Assembly (NCBI RefSeq): GCF_047496725.1
Contig: NC_132970.1
Coordinates: 14,359,501-14,423,500, forward strand
DNA from: Anoplolepis gracilipes
Taxonomy: Eukaryota > Arthropoda > Insecta > Hymenoptera > Formicidae
Direction: 5' to 3'
DNA length: 64,000 nucleotides
Below are positions 53,535-63,000 of this stretch, piece after piece. The first letter of the stretch is position 1; every line of letters starts with the position of its first letter. The position numbers and the translations under genes are program-made. The notes below the pieces were generated by a model. It had not been told where the DNA came from, did not search any database, and saw only the letters and a list, made by a program, of their open reading frames with translations.

Positions 53535-54369
53535 CTTCCAAAGCTGTCTCTTTATTAAGTAATGTCATTATGAAATCGCTTATTGAATATTAATTAAAAA
53601 TGATCCAATTCCTATATATATAAAATTTTTTTCAGGTATATCAAATATATATCAAAATATATATTTTATAACATATAGGGGCATATTCCTAATTTAATAT
53701 AAAAAATGAAATATTAAGATATATAAAAGCTCCATTCCTTATTTTACAACAAAGCTGCATACTAATTGACCTAATAATTACGAAAATAAATAAAGAAATT
53801 CCTATGTATTAAATGCGAATCTTAAACCATATTTTCTCCGTATTTCTCCATATTTCTCCGTATAAATTGTAATTTCAGACTTACGTTCCTATGTTGTAAA
53901 ACTCTTGATATATTGTAATTTACAGTAAACTCAAATGCTTTTTTTTAACTCTTTAATGGCTATAAAATATATATTCCGGTTACAAAAAAAATCATAACTT
54001 TAAAACAAAGAATCCTATCGACTTCTACCTAGGCTCATTTTAAAGCGGAAGGTTCAGCGTACATGTAAAAATTGTATTAGTAATTTGTTTTTAAGTTTAA
54101 TGTTTTCAATAAAATATAATTAGGTATTTAAAATTGTTGAAAAATCCAATTTTTAAATAGTAAAGATTAATTTGTCGAAAAATCATTGAATTATTGCAAA
54201 TTATGAACTAGAACTTTTATTAAATTGTGAAAAAAATACAAAAAAGGATTAGAATTTTATTATATCAAATACGTGTAACAGATTATACGTGTATGATCAT
54301 GTGTGCATGTTTATGTATGTATTGTTTATTTGTATATAATATATATGCATATATAATAATGTATATATG

Positions 54370-54432
<63 letters not shown>

Positions 54433-54735
54433 TCTATATTCCTATATTTATATCTAAATTTTATTTTCATTTTTTGTATCCGCTATATTGGATCCGTCAT
54501 TTTAAATTTTGTTAAATTTTGACTTTAGATTTGTAATCGGCGATCTCAAAAACCCTAAATAGTTTACAAATTTGACTAAATTTATTGTTTTGCATCTGCT
54601 ATATTGAATCTGTTATTTTGAGTTTTGCTATTTTGACTTTAGATTTGTAATCAGCGATATTAAAAACCCTTAGAAGCATCTCAATATAAAACTCATCTCT
54701 TCTGAGAAAGTCGTGGCCATTAAAAGATTAATGTA

Positions 54736-54766
<31 letters not shown>

Positions 54767-57700
54767 CTATATTTTGTTTGATATTTGTTGAGGCACTGCG
54801 TTTGAAAAACGAAAAAACTGTCAAAGAAATGCACATAATTAAATGCTTAATCATTTGATTAATTATTAATATATATAAAACACTACTTATTACGCATGCA
54901 AATGAAATATGTAAAAAATTATGCAAAAATATAAAACTGAGATGGACTGTGGAAGAAGCAACTTTTATTTTGGCGCATTAAGGTATGCACAGAACATAAG
55001 AAGAAAAGAAATTTTTCTTTTGTTCGCTATAAGAACCAGTTCTATGAATAGTTTTATGAATATCCAATAGAATTACAAGCTCTGAAAAGAACTGTGTCTG
55101 CGCTTTGGAAAGCATAAGATAAATCTTGAGTATCGTAATGTCAGATACATTGTCGTAAGATAATTCTATTTTCCTGGCATCGCACGCATACAATACACAG
55201 GTGCGTATATAAAAAGGGTGATATATCTTAATTTTAATATACCCATTCCATGGAAATATTTATTGCCTGATTGATGCTGCAATTATATTGAGCTATCTTC
55301 GGCGAGAGAGAGAGAAAAGACTGTCTTATTTTTCGAACCTATTATTTTATCCCGAAACGATATACAAAAAAAAAAAAAAAAAAAAAAATAATAAATATCC
55401 GAAGCATTAAAAGTTGAATTAATAAAAGATGAGACCGCCCGGTGTGCTATCGTTACAAACAAAATCTCAAGTCATTGCGGCAAAGTCAAACATAAAGGCG
55501 ACGAGATGTTGAAAAATTAGAAATATAGTAACGTCTTATAATTCAACGAGAAACGAGCAGGAACGCCATCACGTGAACGCACTTACTCGCGCGAAGGTCT
55601 TCCATTTTTCCTCAAGTAATCGCTGAATAATACCACCGTCCAGCATGTCCAAGTGCTCCTCCTTCGTACCGTTCAGAATGATAAATAGCGCGGAGTTCCA
55701 GTCTGAAATAGAAATTCGGAGAGAGCCATTTGCGGTTAATGGAACATCGCTTTAGGGTTTGCGCCGCGATAATTATGGGTTTTGCATTAGTGAGCGTGCA
55801 TATAGCATGCGGCGTGTATACAGGTGCGGGTGCGCCTTTTCGACATTCCTCTCCCGCTGCCGCATCCGGCACGAAAGTTTTCCATCGTAGGGACGGAAAT
55901 TTTCCGTCGCCGCGACCGTCGTAAGATCAGAGAACAACATTACTGGTGCCATTAACGTTTCATTCGAAAATCACCGCAATCGCTGAGGAATGATTACGTA
56001 GCTGAGAATGTTGACGACGATGAGCCAAACGCGATACCGTGGTAACATTCTGACAGTTCCGAGACATTTTGCGAGGTTGAGACATTTCAATATTTGAATC
56101 ACGATTATGGACTTTTACATTTTAAACATTTTAGCGCGATCGATATGATACGTCTTTTTACATTTCTATCGAATTCGCGTTGTGTATTATTAAGCGCAAC
56201 GTTCATGCGCGCGTTACTAGGAGCCTCAGTTGTGTATCGATCATATGCATCTGTCGTCGCACTTTATCCGGCTTTGGCGCGAGCGCGCGCTAAAGTAATT
56301 GGAACTTGGAAGATTGTATCCTCGGGAGTCCTTAATTACCGCTCGATACGAGCGAAGGTGCTTGACCTGTCAAAAACATTTCCCGGCTTTGGAGAGTGTC
56401 TAGGGCCTCATATTATTTTAAGTTATTTCAGTTAGGGGAAAGGGGGGTAGCCTTGGATACTTAAATAAAACGCATAAAATAATATATAATCAACAGATTT
56501 TAATTAGTTTACTCTTTTGCAAAATAAACTTTGTACTTTTTTGATTCATTAGAAACAAAAAATAGAATAGTTTTTCTTAAACTATTTTAGATAGAAAAAT
56601 CAGTAATATATCGCTGCTATTTTCGAGCAGTCAAAAAATAGCGGGTAGCCCCAGACATATGTTTCAACAATTATCTATTCGTTCTTTGTTCTTACAAACA
56701 TTACAATAAAAATATATATTTGAAGAATCAATATCTACGCATTCTTCGTGTGCCCATTCTTTGCGTTTATTACATTGGATCCAGTTTTCTTTGAAGCTTT
56801 CTCCGCAAGAAATACATTGAATGTCTTGATGTTCATCTTGATGAAAAAGATTTTGATTGTTTTGTTTTGTTTTACCTTACTTTATGCAACAAGTGATATT
56901 TTTTGCAACAAGTTCATCTATATGAAAACGATGTATATAATTTATTAATAATTATAATTGTATTTAAAATAATTACATTTATATTATTTAGTACATTAAA
57001 CTAGTATAAACTGATAATTACAATAATAAAATGAATTATTTTCATAATTTAAAGTTAATAAATATGTCCGGAGGTGCCATATAACCCGATTGACTTGATC
57101 TAATATATTTATTAATTAATTTGTGTAATGTAAAAAGAATTAGTTAAATATATAAAAATCATATTTAATTGTTAATATTAAAATCAATAAGACATGTAAC
57201 AGCACTTACATTTAAAAAACAATAAGCATCGACAAAATTTGATGGGCGTCGTAATATCACTCTTAACGGGAATAAAACTGATTATAACATCTGATCCGCT
57301 TGGCGTACATATTATTACTGACTTGCAATTGCTCATGTGTTGAGACAGACATGTTTTAACGTGTTATTTGTTTTTTTACGCAGTATTAACTCTTACTCCG
57401 TATTGTTATTTTTGGCACCTTCTAACTGTACAGATGGATCAACGTATTTTCGAAAAAAGTTTATTAATATATAAAAGTATTTTAAAAAATCTGAAAAAAT
57501 GTATATACCTTCTTTGAACATTCTAAATAAAGACTAAAATAATAAATTTGAAAAATAATTTATTTAAATATATTATTTTATGATTATTTGTTTTCGAGAA
57601 ATTGACGTCGTTAAAAAAATCACAGATAAAAATGATCCGTCGAAGATATTAAAATATCTGGAGTTCACTGTCCGCCTTTCCCCTATATTTTGTTTATATT

Positions 57701-60037
57701 AAATTATTTTGACACGCGTTATATAATATTTTCTTCTTAATAAATATAAAACTTTAAAGATGATAGACAGCAAAAATTGAAATGTACAATAGATGTTAAG
57801 ACAGAATTTTGAATTCCGATAACAAGTACGCGTTACAAGCGGTATGTATAGAGGCTTTTGCATCGAATCGAGAAGCTTTCAAATGATTATACATTTATAA
57901 TTCCAGAGGATAGCTTGCGGATTTCACGCAGGCCGGTTATGTGCGCGTCCGATGCTAATACCAATATCTTCGATCATCCGGTCTTCAATTTTGCATGATG
58001 GCCACTGATCTCCCGACTCCAAGCCGGCAAAGTTACTAACGCGTATCTGTTACCGCAGCACGTAATTATATCTGACTTTAGACTACGCAAAGCTGTATAG
58101 TTTTCCCCGAGTTTCCCTTAGAGTATACCCTCTTGGCTACTATCTAGTAACCTCGGTCGGACATTGAACCATGCTTAAATAACAAAGTACCCCAGCCTGG
58201 CATTCCATTTCCTCCGATCGGCCATAATTATTTTGGAAAATCGATTACACAAAATTAATTTAAAAATATCTCTTCAAAATACATCGCTTTGTGACTATAT
58301 ATATATATATATTTAAATGTGTATAAGCACAAGTGACATGTAACACAAAAGAGATCGATAATAAAATAATAATTAATTTAAAATATTCAAATTGAAAATA
58401 AATTATTTATAAGTTATTCAAAATATGTTTTGAGAGTCTTTAATAATGCAAAGTCTTAAAGATGGTAACTATGGTTTATTTAGAAATTATGGTATAAAGA
58501 TTCTGAGCCGAAATAATTAAATTACATTCAATTACATATTCATTCAATTACATTGTAAAAAAATAAATTTCCCGCCAGTATTTACTCTATCTATATAAGA
58601 TAATCTTTTATTTAGCCTGCCCTTATAAGATTTGTTACCACTTAATTTCTAAAGCTTTCTATTATTGCCATCGCGATAAAACTTGCGATATGCGACTTTG
58701 CGCTGGATGTTCTCGAAATAGACATCAGTACGCCTCTACATTTCTCTCAGGTCGACAAGTCGATAGGTTCTGGTATCGAAGTTAAATAATAGAAGAGAAA
58801 GAAGCTCTCCGTGACAGCTCAACAGATAATTAAAATCGTATTGGTATCTACCGGGTGTCGTCAAGACTTGAAACCATTTTTCTGATAAAAATTTGATTTA
58901 TATTTTATGTTTGATACTAACAATAAAACAAATTGAGCACGAGAAATGTAAATAAATAACAAAATTTTTGCGTTTGTTAAAAAAGTTCGTTAAAAAAGTT
59001 GAGCTTCTATGATATTTTATGATAAAAATATAATATAATATAAACTGCAAAAAATAATAAAATATTCTCTAAAAATGTATTTGTTATATAAAATAATATT
59101 GAATATATATTATTAAATTTTGTCGCGCGTATAAATGGAATACCCTGTAGAAACAACTGTTATCGACACATTCACGAAAATTTTCGGTACATATGCATTT
59201 ACATAACTCTATGTATATCTAGTATCATATCGTCCATAAATATAAATGCCAACAGATATATAGTAAAGCGAAGAAAATCGCTTCGTTAACATAATTTTCT
59301 GCTCTTTCCATAATGCATAACGCAACCACATAATGTTGCTTTTTACTCGAGCAAAATATAGTAGATAGTTATTATATATTAATATGAAACCAAGATGTTC
59401 TACATGTGTACAGCTTTCGTTATAACGTAAAACACAAGGATTTATGCAAACTCATTTACCTAGCTACTAAAAATTAAAAGATTATAAATTTTACCAAAGA
59501 ACGCAACAAATTTAATGTTAAATTCCAGTATTAATTTAGAAAACAGTGAAACCATATTTCTTTCTCTCGCTATAAAAAAGAATTTATTTCCTATAGTCCA
59601 GAAATTCTTTATAATGCGCAAATTTTCATATACACATATTTTCTCTCAATTCCCCCGAAATGTAAATATATGTTTCAAATCAATGTACTTAAAAATTAAA
59701 TATAACCTTAAATTAAAATAAAATATTTTATACGATCAAGTGAAATATTTTTGCTTCAACGTGAGCAATTTTCACAGACTCGTTTGCATTCGAGAGCTGC
59801 CGGAGTCTATGACGTCACTTACATGCGAAAAAAGTCTGAAATAAAGGAGGTTACGACATGAAAAAGGGCAAGCGACTTAACGATCGCACATCAGAACCTG
59901 TCTTTGGCTAAGAATACTACAAGCGTCTCAAAGTTTCAGTATGATACCGTGACGTTTACACGCTATTAACATTGTCGTACGATTTTTTTCACAAGTTAAT
60001 CGTGTCACAGATAAATTTACTATTTAATAAACCTAAC

Positions 60038-60079
<42 letters not shown>

Positions 60080-63000
60080 TTATTATGTTTTTTATATTTT
60101 TATAGAGTTATTTAGTTCATTTCAGTTTAATTTATTTTATTTTATGGGATATATTTTGGATTATATTTGGTAGAATTAGTAAGCGTACTCATACGGTTTA
60201 TAAAATTCAAGATATAAAATGGTTATATGTAAATACGTAAAACATGTAAGCCGGAAGCCATCCTAAGCCGAAAGGCAAGGATTAAGAATAAATAATAATA
60301 ATAAAAATAATAAACATAACATATAATAATTTCAACCAACAAAATGTCTAGCATAAACTGTCCGTGAAGATAAAAGAAATTTCTCTATTTTTTATTTTGA
60401 AAATTTTCGAACATTTTTGCGAAATACTCACGTGTCATACTCATGCTCTTATTTCAATATCTATTTATTATTAGCCCGTATTTTTATATGCCACAGAGAA
60501 TTAATCTGCGGATGATTGTGTCGTGAAAAATGATAGCGCAAATTGCGCGTCGGGGCTTCTTGGAATTGCAGTTTTTTTTTTTCTGGCGCAGATATGAGAT
60601 AGCGGAAGTTACACGAAAATAACATTTCGCGCGAGCGTCGCGCGTTTGCGACGCAAGTTCCGGATTAAAGCGGGAGAAAAACGTCGACAGGGGAATGACT
60701 TTTCCGTCGCCCAGGCTTTTTCAGCCAATCGCTACCACCCTCTAACCCTCATTCTTTCAACTTGGCCCGCTCTTTATATCTCCCTCTCATTCCTTTACTT
60801 TGGCCTTGATTTTGGAATAATTAAACGCGCCCGTAGGAACAGACTTGTCAAAAACTCAACTCCCATATATAACACATTTCGACGGCGGGATTACTTTTTC
60901 CCGTCATTTTTTACAAAATCGGGACGTTTGTACCCTGGCGAAAATATACCTCCCTTGCCTCATATCAAGAGGGGAGCAAATAGGTGGATTGGTAAGAGAC
61001 TAGGAAGGAGGGAGATCGAAGGGATAATGGATTCCGAAACTAAATGAAACGCGAGCATCCGCGCACCGCGCTGCGTCGGGTCCACAGCTAATCTCGAAAC
61101 TTCGTTAAATGCCTGTAATTGCATCCTGCTACGACCCACCGCGCTTTCAGGCATCCACATCGCGCTTCGCGGTATTCTTACTCGCGAATAACCCGTGAAA
61201 ATCCGCGCATCCACGAACGCATCCATTTCTCGGCAACGCTTTCCATGCTTCAGCCGCGAACTTCGATACAATTTCACGCAAGTTTGATTGGGGATGGCTC
61301 TTAAAATACGAAAGCAACATGCAAAACTTTCTTCTGCCCTTCCCCCCTCCCCCCCCCCCGCCCCCTTGTTCTCTGCGGTTCTTTGTTGGGAAATTTTGGT
61401 GACATGATAAACACCCGAGGGTAAAATTATATTACCTTCCTGAACGGAACACCTTTCATGAGGATATCATCACAATCGATTCGTGCTCGAATGTCGATAT
61501 GTCGACATACGTTGATAATTCTTTCTAAAATTAAAAAAATTTATTATTTAAAAGCGAATCAATTTAAGATATACTTTTGCACTAAATTGTTATATTTTTA
61601 TTTATTATTATATCTATATTTTTATAATTAAATTATATTTTTATTATGCGAATCTCGCGATAAAAGTAATGAAAAAAATTTTTTAATTTAGCAAAAAATA
61701 TTTTTGTTGGATTGTTTCTAAATTATTCGTGTTAATTGTTCTTGTTAAAATTGTGTAATACAAAATTTACCAATCTGAAACACATTAATAAAGCAAGAAT
61801 GTATCAATTTTTCAGCGAAGTCTACTGTATAATTAAATCGCCTGTATAAATCATCGATTCCAAATTATATCGCTGCAATTTGTATTACGTTCCCTAAAAA
61901 TATTTCATTTATCATCTCGTTGGATTCCAATTAAGTGAGAAATCGACTTCCATTCTAAATTACCGTCAAAATAGGAAAATATCGACACGATAACGATGGC
62001 GAAAGGGGTGAAGATAACGAGCCAATATCAGCCAGTTTTTACTGGCGAGTGGTATGTTATATCATATGCAATGTCGCGAGAAGTTGCTGGCAGTATGGTT
62101 TACTATCCAGCTGCGACACACGTTCGATGTGTAAGAAAACTTTGTAAAATTTCTTTTTTTTTTTTTCCTCTCTGAGAACTTCGCAACCTGATTTTATCCT
62201 CGATTTTGCCCTCGTATCCAATTTTACGGGAGAAGATAGTCCCTTCTTGTTCTCGCTATATTAGTCCTCCTCCCCTCGTTTGCTACCTCCTCTATTCCTG
62301 TCGCCGACACCCGCGTCACAATTTTTGCTCTATTCCGCTTTCTTCTTGTTGGTATGCTTTACATGGGGGACAAGCCGTATGTTGGAAACCGTGAGAACAA
62401 TTTTACATAAGCACGTATGATACAGCGCAAAAAATCCAACGCGAAATAATTTATCGAATATTCCGAAAATTTTTCTGACGAAATACTTCGTTCCTGACTT
62501 AAGAAGGAACTGCACGGATCAGCTAGCTCAAAAGCTAATAAATCTGATACATTTCGCGATTCATAAATATGATCCTGTTCAAAGCACAGTTTTAATCTTT
62601 TAAAATGTAAAAGTATAATTATCATTTGTGAGTTAAAGTAAAGATTTGCCCTATAGAATATAATTTAATCTCAAAATTGTAAATATTATCTTATATCAAA
62701 TTAACTTTTTTATAATGATTACCATGAAAATTTTATGACTAAATACAAAAATTGATGAAAACAGAAATTTTAATTCTACAAGACAAATCTTTACTTACTG
62801 TAACTCACATATTAATTATTAATTTTATATTAGAGTGTATTAGATTTATTAACTTTTAACATAGCTGTGTAATTCCTCTTTAAAGTAGGTATATTGTAAT
62901 ATTCGAAATTTTTTGTGTATGTGTGTGAAAAGCGAAGAAGTAGAATAGAAAGTACTGACTTAATTTATATCTAAGAACACATATATATATTATTATAAGC

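Noticed and set aside
60646..61047. Open frame of 133 codons on the plus strand
   Set aside because: It has no ATG at its start and no recognisable motif. It lies in an iav intron in a G+C-richer island, with an overlapping open frame on the other strand, so chance is likely.
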